NCBI RefSeq assembly: GCF_021049245.1
Contig: NZ_CP088020.1
Location: 248,001-312,000 of the forward strand
Source: Radiobacillus kanasensis
GTDB taxonomy: Bacteria; Bacillota; Bacilli; Bacillales; Amphibacillaceae
Direction of reading: 5' to 3'
DNA length: 64,000 bases
Shown here: piece after piece, positions 42,841 to 51,542 of the stretch
Numbering within the stretch: position 1 is the stretch's first letter
Layout of the letters: each line of letters opens with the position of its first letter
Notes under the pieces: model-generated
What the model saw: the letters and a program-made list of their open reading frames with translations, nothing else
What the model was told of the DNA's origin: nothing
Databases searched by the model: none
Program-made: the position numbers and the translations under genes

Positions 42841-43614
42841 ATGTATCAAATCAAAGAGGTTGCTGAGCTCGCGGGCGTTAGTGTCAGGACGCTGCACTAC
42901 TATGACCGGATTGGGCTTTTAAAGCCAGATGTCGTAAAAGATAATGGGTACCGATCCTATACAGAAGAAGATTGTGCACGTCTTCAACAAATTCTCTTTT
43001 TTAAAGAGTTGGGATTTTCATTAAAGGATATCCAAGCAACCATTGACCGGCCGGATTTTGATAGAAGGAAAGCATTGATTAACCACCAAAAGCTTTTAGA
43101 GGAAAAAAAGCATCGACTTGATCTACTACTGCAATCTGTTCAGAAGACGATCGAGTCGTTAGATGGAGGTATGAAAATGAGTGTAGAAGAAATGTTTGAG
43201 CCATTTGATATGAAAAAGATCGAAGAACATCAGAAGAAATATGCGGAAGAAACAAAACAAAAGTACGGGGAAACAGATGCTTACAAGGAGTCAGCAAGAA
43301 GAGCCAAGCAATATACGGAGGATGATTGGCGTCAAATCAAAGAGCAGAACGATGAAATATATCGGGCTTTAATTCTTCGTATCGATCGGGAACCAGGAGA
43401 TTCTGAAGTACAGGACTTAATAGGGCGTTATCGACAATCCATTACGGATAACTTTTATGAGTGTACACCAGAAATATTCCGTGGTTTAGGGGAGTTATAT
43501 GTTTCGGATGAGCGGTTTACTAAGAATATTGATCAATATAAAGAAGGGCTCGCTGCCTTTATGAGCAAGGCCATTCGTATTTATTGTGACAATCTAGAAG
43601 TCAAGGAAGATTAA
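42841..43614 (+). CDS. MerR-family regulator (Mta/TipA-like)
   Basis: Residues 1-70 form a MerR winged helix ([20 protein letters not shown], then DRIGLLKPD). A long dimerisation coiled coil (about 75-118) and a TipAS-type ligand domain (about 135-255) follow, as in B. subtilis Mta, which activates multidrug transporter genes. It probably binds bulky hydrophobic compounds and activates its own promoter. ATG 42841 is preferred over 42838 because it lies six bases after GGAGGTGG. The upstream BASS transporter may be a partner or merely a neighbour. Confidence 0.87.
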   Translation: MYQIKEVAELAGVSVRTLHYYDRIGLLKPDVVKDNGYRSYTEEDCARLQQILFFKELGFSLKDIQATIDRPDFDRRKALINHQKLLEEKKHRLDLLLQSVQKTIESLDGGMKMSVEEMFEPFDMKKIEEHQKKYAEETKQKYGETDAYKESARRAKQYTEDDWRQIKEQNDEIYRALILRIDREPGDSEVQDLIGRYRQSITDNFYECTPEIFRGLGELYVSDERFTKNIDQYKEGLAAFMSKAIRIYCDNLEVKED

Positions 43615-43616
43615 AC

Positions 43617-43650
43617 AGGACCCACCTCTTTCATGAGGTGGGTCCTTTAT
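43617..43650 (+). terminator. Terminator of the Mta-like gene
   Basis: AGGACCCACCTC and GAGGTGGGTCCT pair around TTTCAT, followed by TTTAT. Confidence 0.8.
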
Positions 43651-43653
43651 CTG

Positions 43654-43782
43654 TTAGGTTCTATTGTTCTTATTCATTAAATCGAGGAATGATTGAAAGA
43701 TTTCAATTCCCTGATATGCAAATAACCAAATCGCAGAAAAAGAAAACAGTCCAATCATAATCATCCGAACTATTGGAAACAT
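43654..43782 (-). CDS. Small membrane protein (42 residues)
   Basis: A short frame starts MFPIVRMIMIGLFSFSAI and ends LMNKNNRT, with one hydrophobic segment at residues 4-24 and a polar tail. AAAGGAGG lies eight bases before its ATG, a strong ribosome binding site that supports real translation. The family is not recognised. Confidence 0.6.
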   Translation of the reverse strand: MFPIVRMIMIGLFSFSAIWLFAYQGIEIFQSFLDLMNKNNRT

Positions 43783-43817
43783 TGCTATTCCTCCTTTATT
43801 GCTTGTAGGATTAGGTA

Positions 43818-44180
43818 TTAGCGATGATCAATTAAGTAGGATGACTGATAGTAAATTGGTGTTAAAAACCTACGCCAGATGGAGCGATCAGGTTGTACAA
43901 ACACCGAAAGGATAACAAGTATCAAACTTATGAAAGTAAGGGTTGAACCAAATACGGCATTTCCTTTTTGATCTGGATGTACATCTAGATGCCAATCCGT
44001 TACCTCTGCTTGCTCTATTCCCTCTGAAGAGACTGCTACAGGATGATAAGAAGCGTCCGAATAGGCCACTTGGTAAGGGGTATTAGCTAGAAAGGCGAGG
44101 AAAAATACAAATGGAATCATCTTTTTAATAAACAGTTTCTTTTCCCCCTTTAGCCTTTGCTTTTTCTTATGATAATCCAT
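43818..44180 (-). CDS. Small exported or membrane protein, unknown function
   Basis: A frame of up to 120 residues. It has a basic start, a signal-like helix (MIPFVFFLAFLANTPYQVAY), a polar part (DWHLDVHPDQKGNAVFGS) and a second hydrophobic segment (LTFISLILVILSVFVQP). The true start is unclear: ATG 44180 has no ribosome binding site, while AAAGGGGG lies eight bases before an in-frame CTG inside the frame. The family is not recognised; it may form a pair with the 42-residue gene downstream. Confidence 0.55.
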   Translation of the reverse strand: MDYHKKKQRLKGEKKLFIKKMIPFVFFLAFLANTPYQVAYSDASYHPVAVSSEGIEQAEVTDWHLDVHPDQKGNAVFGSTLTFISLILVILSVFVQPDRSIWRRFLTPIYYQSSYLIDHR

Positions 44181-44351
44181 GACAAGGCACTGTGTAAATC
44201 ATATTTGTTCGATGGAAATCTACATATTATAACAGTAACCGTTTACGAAACGTGTGAAATGGTATTTTGTACAGAGAGTAATTTTTTTAAAGAAGACCCT
44301 ATCAAAATATATGTCCCCGAATAAGCTAAAAGAAGAAGGGGGAAAGAATAC

Positions 44352-44690
44352 ATGACATGGTTTGGGTTTGTTTTGTTAGCATTAGCAAGCTTTCGATTTA
44401 CACATCTACTTGTATATGATCAAATAACAAAAAGATTGCGAGATCCTTTTATAGAGGAAGAGGAAGAAGAGCTTTCGGATGGAACAGTTGAAGTCCTGAT
44501 TCATACGAAAGGAACGGGAGTCCGGAAGTTTGTAGGAGAATTGCTTAGCTGTCATTGGTGCACAGGTATATGGTCCGCTGCTATATTGTATGGTTTGTAT
44601 GTCTTATTGCCTGGGATTGCAACTCCAATAATTATGATCTTAGCAATTGCTGGACTGGCTGCTATCATTCAAACATTACTAGATAAATGA
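44352..44690 (+). CDS. DUF1360 protein (YjcA-like)
   Basis: A 112-residue membrane protein with helices at both ends, a central acidic run (EEEEEELSDG) and the family motif ELLSCHWCTGIWSA. B. subtilis YjcA is a DUF1360 sporulation protein; a similar role is likely but not shown here. AAGGGGGAAAG precedes the ATG. The gene ends in a terminator shared with the small basic gene opposite. Confidence 0.75.
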   Translation: MTWFGFVLLALASFRFTHLLVYDQITKRLRDPFIEEEEEELSDGTVEVLIHTKGTGVRKFVGELLSCHWCTGIWSAAILYGLYVLLPGIATPIIMILAIAGLAAIIQTLLDK

Positions 44691-44694
44691 GAAA

Positions 44695-44722
44695 ACTCCC
44701 CGAATTACGGGGAGTATTATTT
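44695..44722. terminator. Bidirectional terminator
   Basis: ACTCCCC and GGGGAGT pair around seven bases; T-rich on the right (TATTATTTT) and A-rich on the left. Confidence 0.7.
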
Positions 44723-44817
44723 TAATCCTTTTTCTTTTTTCCACATCCACAACCGGATCTTCTACGTTTCACTACACGTTTATTTTTCACGCGTTTTCTT
44801 AATGTTTCTCTGCTCAA
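44722..44817 (-). CDS. Small basic Cys/Gly/Lys peptide (31 residues)
   Basis: A frame with a TTG start five or six bases after GAGGGTGA codes for MSRETLRKRVKNKRVVKRRR followed by SGCGCGKKKKD. It is strongly basic, with two Cys in a GCGCG motif. It lies beside a YjcA-like gene, so a spore-related role is possible but unproven. The lack of any other frame and the good ribosome binding site support it. Confidence 0.5.
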   Translation of the reverse strand: MSRETLRKRVKNKRVVKRRRSGCGCGKKKKD

Positions 44818-45002
44818 AACATTCACCCTCTTTCAAAGATGATTAATTCGTTCCTAATTATTATATGTAGAAAAGTGAGGGCGGGAAGGGCCATTACCCT
44901 ATAGATTTCTCCATAACATCATAGACAGTCTGTTTGTTAGATTCCTAGTTCATATCGTGGTAAAATAATATAGTTACACAGCAGGATAAAAGGGGAATCG
45001 CT

Positions 45003-45659
45003 TTGAAGAAGAGACGAGGTACACGCATAACTAGGAGAAAGCTTCTTATTGGGTTTATCGGTATGCTGTTTGGCCTTTATGCAGTAGCTTATCTTGCGGC
45101 GAATTATGAGGGAAGTCCACCAGAGTCGCCTTATTCGTTATCTGCTCAAGTCCTTGAATATGAATCCGAAGTAGAGGCAGAACTGAAAAAAGCTGGCTTG
45201 GAAAATTATACAGCTGTTGTATTAGCCTTAATGATGCAGGAAAGTGGAGGACGCGGTACAGATCCAATGCAAGCTTCGGAGAGCTACTGCGGAGAAGTCG
45301 GTTGTATTAAAGATCCGAATATATCTATTGAAAAAGGAGTCGAGTATTTTGGACGAGTCCTTACCGCAGCAGATTATGATGTGAAATTAGCCTTGCAATC
45401 TTATAACTTCGGACGTGGGTTTATTGATTTTGTCCAACAAAATGGTGATGGATATACCCAGGATTTAGCTATTCAATTCTCGCAACAAAAATATAAAGAG
45501 CTTTCTCATACAGGAAAATATAGCTGTATTCGAGAGGAAGCGGAGAAATATGAAGCTTGTTATGGAGATATCCTGTATGTGGACGCTGTGTTGAACTATT
45601 ACGAAGAGGCGCTAAAGCATACGAAGGATACAAAGGTAGTCGCGTTTCAATCAAGTTAG
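45003..45659 (+). CDS. Lysozyme-like cell wall hydrolase
   Basis: A 218-residue protein with one N-terminal membrane anchor (residues 14-32). The goose/phage-type lysozyme-like domain has the catalytic Glu in ALMMQESGGRGTDPMQASES, with LALQSYNFGRGFIDF near the end. Similar domains occur in CwlT and related muramidases. It is probably anchored outside the cell and cuts glycan strands. TTG start after AAAAGGGGAA. It is a single gene. Confidence 0.85.
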   Translation: MKKRRGTRITRRKLLIGFIGMLFGLYAVAYLAANYEGSPPESPYSLSAQVLEYESEVEAELKKAGLENYTAVVLALMMQESGGRGTDPMQASESYCGEVGCIKDPNISIEKGVEYFGRVLTAADYDVKLALQSYNFGRGFIDFVQQNGDGYTQDLAIQFSQQKYKELSHTGKYSCIREEAEKYEACYGDILYVDAVLNYYEEALKHTKDTKVVAFQSS

Positions 45660-45699
45660 TGCTCACTGCAAATGGTAGTGGGCTTTTATTTATTTTTAT

Positions 45700-45860
45700 A
45701 AGAGGATGTTCAAAAAGTCCGGGAAAAATCGCTTTGAACTTCTACGTTGGCTTGCATCTCCGTTCCTCATGTATGTATAAGAATACATTCCGGTACTTGA
45801 TGCTGCGCCGCCTTGAACTTCTTTGCGCTTTTTGTCCTCCTTTTGAACTTTCATTTAAGA
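45700..45860. repeat. Second repeat family (GGATGTTCAAAAAGTCC type)
   Basis: It begins GAGGATGTTCAAAAAGTCC and ends TTTTTGTCCTCCTTTTGAAC, an inverted arrangement. The inside contains ATCGCTTTGAACTTCTACG. A shorter relative is between ectB and ectA. Apparent frames through it (including a false extension of the next gene) are not coding. Confidence 0.7.
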
Positions 45861-45878
45861 TTAGAAAGAAGGATCTAC

Positions 45879-47075
45879 ATGACGGAACAACGAGAACCTA
45901 TTTGGACAAAAAGCTTTATTAGTATTGCGGTAACACAATTTATCGTGTTTGTAGCCTTTTATACATTACTCACGACATTGCCGATTTATGTGATTGATAA
46001 CCTTGGGAAAACAGAAGCGGAAGGTGGACTAGTTGTTACGACGATTCTAGTTGCAGCAATCCTCGTTCGTCCTTTTTCCGGAAAGATTTTAGAGTGGATA
46101 GGAAAGAAAAAAGGATTGTTTCTCTCCATGACTGCATTTGCTCTTGTCCTGTTTTTATATATATGGATTGACCAGTTCGTACCTTTATTGATCCTTAGAT
46201 TTATACACGGTCTTTCCTTCGGCATTTTGACGACAGCAACTGGTGCTATTGCCGCAGATGTGATCCCGATGCAACGAAGAGGGGAAGGATTAGGATACTT
46301 TGCCATGTCGATGAATATTGCTGTAGTGGTGGGGCCGTTTATTGGATTAACGCTCTTGCAATGGATAGACTTTCGAACACTATTTATCTTTTTAAGTGTA
46401 TTTACACTTCTGGGAATATGGTTTGCTGGCATCGTCTCTGTACCAGAGGATTTAGAAGAAGTGGAAACGCCGAAAAAAGGATTTACGATTCATGATTTAT
46501 TTGAAATAAAAGCAATACCAATTGCGGTTATTAGTAGTTTAGTTGCATTGTCTTATTCTAGCGTTCTTTCCTTTATTTCGGTTTATGCCAAGTCACTTGG
46601 GCTTACAACCGCAGCTGGGTATTTCTTTTTAGTGTTTGCGATAGTGATGATTGCTTCCAGACCATTTTTAGGAAAATTATTCGATTCAAGAGGACCTTCC
46701 TGGGTCATTCTTCCATGTCTAGCTGTATTTGCAATTGGATTATACCTATTAAGTTTCACTGATTCAGCACTACTTCTCTTGTTAGCCGCTGGAATCATTG
46801 GACTAGGTTACGGCTCATTATTGCCGAGCTTCCAGACTATGGCGGTTCAAGCGGCCCACCCTAAAAGAAGCAGTCACTCTACAGCTACCTTTTACACGTT
46901 ATATGATTCTGGGATTGCATTAGGCTCGTTTTCACTAGGCTTAATCGTGACACAATTTGGGTATGAAAAGCTGTACCTAATCTGTGCTGGTATTGTTGTG
47001 GTTATTATTGGTTTGTTTGCTGCCTTTCAACAGCGACAAAGAAAAACAGAAAATGTCGTAGATACAACTGGTTAA
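45879..47075 (+). CDS. MFS transporter next to nucleoside hydrolases
   Basis: A 398-residue transporter with 12 hydrophobic segments and the MFS loop ILEWIGKKKGLFLSM in place of the classical GRxxGR. It starts MTEQREPIWTKSFISIAVTQ, typical of Bacillus drug or metabolite MFS proteins. ATG 45879 follows AGAAAGGA. The next gene starts 56 bases later on the same strand, so nucleoside or nucleobase transport is a fair guess; drug efflux is the alternative. Confidence 0.83.
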   Translation: MTEQREPIWTKSFISIAVTQFIVFVAFYTLLTTLPIYVIDNLGKTEAEGGLVVTTILVAAILVRPFSGKILEWIGKKKGLFLSMTAFALVLFLYIWIDQFVPLLILRFIHGLSFGILTTATGAIAADVIPMQRRGEGLGYFAMSMNIAVVVGPFIGLTLLQWIDFRTLFIFLSVFTLLGIWFAGIVSVPEDLEEVETPKKGFTIHDLFEIKAIPIAVISSLVALSYSSVLSFISVYAKSLGLTTAAGYFFLVFAIVMIASRPFLGKLFDSRGPSWVILPCLAVFAIGLYLLSFTDSALLLLLAAGIIGLGYGSLLPSFQTMAVQAAHPKRSSHSTATFYTLYDSGIALGSFSLGLIVTQFGYEKLYLICAGIVVVIIGLFAAFQQRQRKTENVVDTTG

Positions 47076-47131
47076 TCGTAAGAAAATTCTTTAAAATAGA
47101 TGAGGGACTATAGAAAGAGAGGGATAGAACA

Positions 47132-48070
47132 ATGACAAAAAAAGTCTATTTTAACCATGACGCAGGTGTGGATGACCTCGTGTCCTTATTTTTATTAACA
47201 CAGATGAAAGATATCGAAGTAACTGGTGTTTCCGTTATACCAGCGGATGGATATTTAGAGCCAGGAGTATCTGCTAGTAGAAAAATTATTGATCGATTTA
47301 GTGACTATTCCATTGAAGTGGCTCCGTCCAATTCAAGAGGGGCGAATCCATTTCCGAAAGATTGGAGAATGCATACATTCTATGTCGATGCTTTGCCGAT
47401 TCTGAATGAAAGTGGAAAGATGGAAGCACCTTTAAGTGAAGAGTATGCGCACACGCATATGATTCAGACCATCCGCAAGACGGAAGGTAAAACGACCTTG
47501 CTATTCACTGGGCCATTAACGGATTTAGCTAGGGCTTTGGATGAGGCACCAGATATTGAGGACAAGATTGAGAAGCTAGTCTGGATGGGTGGAACTTTCC
47601 AAGAAGTCGGAAATGTCGAAGAACCAGAGCATGATGGTACAGCGGAATGGAATGCCTTCTGGGATCCAGAAGCAGTACAACGTGTATGGGCTAGTGGGTT
47701 AGACATTGAAATGGTTGCTTTGGAAAGCACGCAGCAGGTTCCGTTAACATTAGATGTTCGGAATCACTGGGCATCCCTTCGCAAGCATGAAGGAGTAGAT
47801 TTCCTGGGGCAATGCTACGCAGCTGTCCCACCTCTCGTTCATGTAGAGACAAACTCCACGTATTTCCTCTGGGACGTACTAACAACGGCCTCGATCGGAA
47901 AACCGGAACTTGTTTCCTCGAAAACAGTAAAAAGCACAGTTCTTACGGAAGCGCCGCAGCAAGGTAGAACAGTGTTGTCCGAAAACGGCAGGGAAGTTCG
48001 TGTTGTGTATCATGTCGAAGCAAAGGACTTTTTTGATTATATGACGGGATTAGCCCAACAAGTTAAATAA
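47132..48070 (+). CDS. Nucleoside hydrolase family protein (first of tandem pair)
   Basis: A 312-residue IUNH-fold protein that should cleave the N-glycosidic bond of nucleosides, giving base and ribose. The calcium-binding N-terminal motif, usually DxDxGxDD, reads NHDAGVDD: the first Asp is Asn. TLLFTGPLTDLARAL and KLVWMGGTFQEVGN are normal, but the later active-site Asn region reads EWNAFWDPEAVQRV. AGAGAGGG precedes the start. It is 11 bases from the second copy. The Asn change may alter metal binding or substrate choice. Confidence 0.87.
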   Translation: MTKKVYFNHDAGVDDLVSLFLLTQMKDIEVTGVSVIPADGYLEPGVSASRKIIDRFSDYSIEVAPSNSRGANPFPKDWRMHTFYVDALPILNESGKMEAPLSEEYAHTHMIQTIRKTEGKTTLLFTGPLTDLARALDEAPDIEDKIEKLVWMGGTFQEVGNVEEPEHDGTAEWNAFWDPEAVQRVWASGLDIEMVALESTQQVPLTLDVRNHWASLRKHEGVDFLGQCYAAVPPLVHVETNSTYFLWDVLTTASIGKPELVSSKTVKSTVLTEAPQQGRTVLSENGREVRVVYHVEAKDFFDYMTGLAQQVK

Positions 48071-48081
48071 GGAGACTGGCT

Positions 48082-49029
48082 ATGAAACGAGTAATTATTG
48101 ATACAGATACTGCAGGAGACGACACAATTGCTATTTTAACAGCGTTACATCACTTCGAGGTTGAAGGCATTATGATTACAGGTGGAAATGTCCAATTTGA
48201 TCAGCAAGTGGAAAATGCACTTTATACGATTGAAGTGGCTGGGAAAAGTGGACAAGTTCCCGTCTATAAAGGGTTTGAAAAGCCGATTATGCAGACGGGG
48301 GAGACGGAGCATCGTACGGTAGAGGACGTTCATGGAAGCGATGGAATGGGAAATAGCTTCTTTGCTAAAGCGGTCCAACGGCCTGAGGAAGGTCATGCTA
48401 TTGACTTTCTTATTGAAACAGTACATAACAATCCGGGAGAGATTAACTTACTTGCGATTGCACCTTTAACAAATATTGCATTAGCGATCAAAAAAGACCC
48501 AACAATTGTTCCGGAGATAGCTCATTTGTATATTATGGGGGGGACGAACAATGCGCTAGGGAATATTACTCCTGCGGCGGAATATAATTTCTTCGTTGAC
48601 CCTGAAGCGGCACGTATCGTGTTGAATGCAGGCATCCCGATTACGATGGTAGGCTGGGAAATGTGTACGAAGTATTCCCTCATGTTCGATTCCGATCATG
48701 AGGAAATCTCGCAAATAGAAACGAAAGGTGCTCAATTCTTTCAAGATGTAAATAAAGTCGTCAAAGAATTTAATAAAAAAGTTCACCGTTTGGATGGGAC
48801 GACACACCCTGATGTACTCCTTATGGCAATAGCAGCAGATGAATCGATTATGTTGGAGTCGAATTCTTATTATGTGGATGTCGAAACTTCAGGTGAATTT
48901 ACTCGTGGATATAGTATTGTGGACATAAATGGAAGGTTAGAGAAACCAGCCAACGTTCGCGTATGTGAAAAGGTTGATCGGAAAAAGTTTAAAGATATTC
49001 TGTTTTCTGTCTTAGTGGCTATTCAATAA
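48082..49029 (+). CDS. Nucleoside hydrolase (second of tandem pair)
   Basis: A 315-residue IUNH protein with the complete metal motif (IIDTDTAGDDTIAIL), plus LLAIAPLTNIALAIKKDP, LYIMGGTNNALGNITPAAEYNFFVDPEA in pieces, and the C-terminal Asp in THPDVLLMAIAADES. It hydrolyses purine and/or pyrimidine ribonucleosides. It is translated after AAGGAG, 11 bases downstream of the first copy; sequence divergence between the copies points to different substrates. Confidence 0.92.
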   Translation: MKRVIIDTDTAGDDTIAILTALHHFEVEGIMITGGNVQFDQQVENALYTIEVAGKSGQVPVYKGFEKPIMQTGETEHRTVEDVHGSDGMGNSFFAKAVQRPEEGHAIDFLIETVHNNPGEINLLAIAPLTNIALAIKKDPTIVPEIAHLYIMGGTNNALGNITPAAEYNFFVDPEAARIVLNAGIPITMVGWEMCTKYSLMFDSDHEEISQIETKGAQFFQDVNKVVKEFNKKVHRLDGTTHPDVLLMAIAADESIMLESNSYYVDVETSGEFTRGYSIVDINGRLEKPANVRVCEKVDRKKFKDILFSVLVAIQ

Positions 49030-49035
49030 TAAAAG

Positions 49036-49073
49036 AACATCCTTCTTTTCTTTCAGAATGGAAGGATGTTTTC
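49036..49073 (+). terminator. Terminator of the nucleoside hydrolase operon
   Basis: AACATCCTTC and GAAGGATGTT pair around 15 bases, followed by TTC. Confidence 0.7.
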
Positions 49074-49095
49074 ATACGGTGATAAGGGGGATATT

Positions 49096-50115
49096 ATGAT
49101 TGATTTTCGAAGTGATACAGTAACATTACCGTCTGAAAAGATGCGGAAGGCAGCTTATGAAGCTGAGGTGGGCGATGATGTGTATGGCGAGGATCCATCC
49201 GTCAACAAACTGGAAGAAAAAGCGGCTGAAGTGCTAGGAAAAGAAGCATCATTATTTGTGACGAGTGGTACACAAGGAAATCAAATTGCAGCCTTAACCC
49301 ATTGTCGTCCAGGTCAAGAAATTATCCTAGAAGCCAATGCCCACATTTTCTTATATGAAGGTGCAGCTATCTCGGCCTTTGCTGGTGTTCAACCGCGAAC
49401 AATCGAAGGAAATAGAGGGGCAATGGATCCTAAATTAGTAGAAGAAAGTATTCGGGCGGAGGATGTACATTTCCCGGAAACTGGAATGATTTGTCTAGAG
49501 AACACCCATAACAAGGCAGGAGGAGCCATTGTACTGGTGGAAAATATGCGAGCCATATACGCGGTCGCGCAAAAGCACAACACTCCTGTTCACTTAGACG
49601 GTGCTCGCCTATTTAATGCAGCAGTAGCGAGTGGTCGAGATGTGAAGGAGTTTGCTCAGTACACAGATACGGTTCAATTTTGCCTTTCTAAAGGACTAGG
49701 TGCTCCAGTTGGATCGATTATTGCTGGTTCAACCGATTTTATCCAGCAGGCAAGAAAGTGGAGAAAGCGACTAGGTGGAGGCTTGAGACAAGCAGGAATC
49801 ATTGCTGCACCTGGACTTCTTGCTCTGGAGGGAAATGTGGAGCGCTTAGAAGAAGACCATTTCCATGCTAAACAATTAGCGAATGGATTATCGCAAATTG
49901 ATGGATTAGAAGTAGTGAACCAAGTGGAAACGAACATCATAATGGTCCAAATCACGAAAGAAAATGGTTCCACGGAACAGTTATTAGATGCGATGAAACA
50001 ACACGGTGTTTTAGCTGGAGGAATGGGTTCAGATTGTATTAGATTCGTTACCAATTTAGATATTTCCAAGGTTGATATTGAACATGCTTTAAGTATCATT
50101 CAGAAAATTATATGA
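49096..50115 (+). CDS. Low-specificity L-threonine aldolase
   Basis: A 339-residue PLP enzyme of the beta-eliminating lyase group that splits threonine or allo-threonine to glycine and acetaldehyde. It starts MIDFRSDTVTLPSEKMRKA. Other family parts are VGDDVYGEDPSVNKLE, LFVTSGTQGNQIA, VHLDGARLFNAAV and the PLP lysine in FCLSKGLGAPVGS. ATG 49096 follows AAGGGGG; the open frame extends upstream through the terminator and is not coding there. Confidence 0.93.
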   Translation: MIDFRSDTVTLPSEKMRKAAYEAEVGDDVYGEDPSVNKLEEKAAEVLGKEASLFVTSGTQGNQIAALTHCRPGQEIILEANAHIFLYEGAAISAFAGVQPRTIEGNRGAMDPKLVEESIRAEDVHFPETGMICLENTHNKAGGAIVLVENMRAIYAVAQKHNTPVHLDGARLFNAAVASGRDVKEFAQYTDTVQFCLSKGLGAPVGSIIAGSTDFIQQARKWRKRLGGGLRQAGIIAAPGLLALEGNVERLEEDHFHAKQLANGLSQIDGLEVVNQVETNIIMVQITKENGSTEQLLDAMKQHGVLAGGMGSDCIRFVTNLDISKVDIEHALSIIQKII

Positions 50116-50120
50116 CGATA

Positions 50121-50156
50121 AGAAAAGCCTTTACCCGCTGTCAGTAAAGGCTTTTC
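50121..50156. terminator. Bidirectional terminator
   Basis: AAAAGCCTTTAC and GTAAAGGCTTTT pair around nine bases, between convergent genes. Confidence 0.85.
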
Positions 50157-50162
50157 ACTATT

Positions 50163-50651
50163 TCATTGCTCCCAGTAAATCATATCTGGTCCAGTCTTGA
50201 TTCGGACAAATCCTGATTTCTCTAGGACACGAATGGAACCTATATTCTCTGGTAAGCATTCCGCTAGAATTTTTCCCACCTTAGGCTCTGTACGTAACCA
50301 GTTTACAAATCCAGAAACGGCCTCACTAGCAATTCCTTTTTTCTGATAGAAAGGGACAACGCCATACCCAATTTCTACAGATCCGTTTTCATCAGGACTA
50401 CCTTTACATCCAATCTCTCCGACGATCATTTGAGTTTGATTGTGGACGATTAAATAGCTCCACTTACTAAATTCAGGATTGTTTGTAAGCTGTTCTTCGA
50501 TAAACGGTAATATTTCTTCATAATCAGGATTTGGCCATTCTGCCGAAACCTTTACCTCTAGTAATGCTTCTAATTCGGATTTTCCCATAATTGTGGCTGT
50601 TATCAATTCTTTTGTAAAAGGGATTAACGTTAATCTTTTTGTATGAATCAA
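50163..50651 (-). CDS. GNAT acetyltransferase (RimJ/RimL type)
   Basis: A 162-residue acetyltransferase with the start IHTKRLTLIPFTKELI, the core MIVGEIGCKGSPDENGSVEI, the acetyl-CoA loop YQKKGIASEAVSGF and the C-terminal NIGSIRVLEKSGFVRI typical of the RimJ/RimL-like group that modifies protein N-termini or small amines. TTG start nine bases after GGAGG. It is a single gene. Confidence 0.85.
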   Translation of the reverse strand: MIHTKRLTLIPFTKELITATIMGKSELEALLEVKVSAEWPNPDYEEILPFIEEQLTNNPEFSKWSYLIVHNQTQMIVGEIGCKGSPDENGSVEIGYGVVPFYQKKGIASEAVSGFVNWLRTEPKVGKILAECLPENIGSIRVLEKSGFVRIKTGPDMIYWEQ

Positions 50652-50769
50652 TTTTGTAAACCTCCAGATTAATTAGTGGATAAGTGTTTCTGGAGATGGA
50701 ATCATAGACCTCGCTCCTATATGTTTCTATACGTATTATAATGGAGCTTGGACACTTGTACAATGTGCA

Positions 50770-51195
50770 TTAAAGTTCCAATCTATGTGGCTGATGGTCG
50801 GCATCATTCATCAACCTAATTTCAGAAGGGGTAATATCTAAAACGACGTAATTCGGGTCATCTGGCCCTTCAAACCAAGGCTCTAAATCATCGTTCCATA
50901 CCATCTGTTTTACGTCATTTGAATCTTTCACTTTGGCTTTTCCTTCGATTTCTAAATACGTATCATTCAACCCTTTATTCTCATATCCGATTAGGATATG
51001 AACTTGGTCGTTTTCTTGTAAATCTTCTACCTTGTGTGTATCTTTGTCCGTTGCTGAATATAAGTGGAAGCCTTCTTCATGAAAAAAAGTCATATAACGC
51101 GAAAATGGTTTGTTATCCTTAATGCTAGCTAGCGTTCCTATTTGATTCTTGTCCAATATCTGCTGTACTTTTTCTTCTAATTGTTGTTTGTTCAC
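50770..51195 (-). CDS. PNPOx-like flavin protein (general stress protein 26 type)
   Basis: A 141-residue split-barrel protein of the pyridoxamine-phosphate-oxidase-like superfamily. Features are IGTLASIKDNKPFSRYMTFF at the N-terminus, LYSATDKDTHKVEDLQ, and WFEGPDDPNYVVLDITPSEI near the end. Such proteins bind FMN or heme and are often stress-induced; no specific reaction can be given. GTG start after GAGGAGG. It stands alone. Confidence 0.85.
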   Translation of the reverse strand: MNKQQLEEKVQQILDKNQIGTLASIKDNKPFSRYMTFFHEEGFHLYSATDKDTHKVEDLQENDQVHILIGYENKGLNDTYLEIEGKAKVKDSNDVKQMVWNDDLEPWFEGPDDPNYVVLDITPSEIRLMNDADHQPHRLEL

Positions 51196-51333
51196 TTTAC
51201 ATCCTCCTCGGTATAAGTAAGTTTAGTATGTGAGAATTACACGGAATTATGTTAAGTGAGAACCTCATAAAGTGCTTGTCAATCCTGGTTGTAACGATTA
51301 AGCTTTGAGTAGCAAAGCAAAGGAGTGTGCGTC

Positions 51334-51498
51334 TTGAAGATCTTGATTATAAGTGTAATATGTGTGATTGTCGTCATCCTTGTATTAGGATTAACGCTTA
51401 TGACGATTTCAAAGGGATACGGGTATAAGCATAAGGTTGACCCTTTGCCAGCAGGAAAGGAAGATGATCAGAATTCCCGTTCTAATCGCGATTCCTGA
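51334..51498 (+). CDS. ytzI: YtzI family small membrane protein
   Basis: A 54-residue protein: an N-terminal membrane helix (KILIISVICVIVVILVLGL), then the YtzI-type core SKGYGYKHKVDPLPAGKED and a polar tail. Function is unknown in B. subtilis. The start is TTG 51334 after AAAGGAGTG. It is closed by a bidirectional terminator. Confidence 0.8.
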   Translation: MKILIISVICVIVVILVLGLTLMTISKGYGYKHKVDPLPAGKEDDQNSRSNRDS

Positions 51499-51502
51499 TA
51501 TA

Positions 51503-51538
51503 AGAAAAGAGTCTCTAATCATGTAGAGACTCTTTCAT
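51503..51538. terminator. Bidirectional terminator
   Basis: AAAGAGTCTCT and AGAGACTCTTT pair around AATCATGT, between ytzI and the convergent alcohol dehydrogenase gene. Confidence 0.85.
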
Positions 51539-51542
51539 ATCG

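Noticed and set aside
45557..45922. A 121-residue frame across the repeat and the start of the MFS gene
   Set aside because: It overlaps the end of the lysozyme-like gene, the repeat and the MFS gene in another frame, and has no ribosome binding site or recognisable fold.
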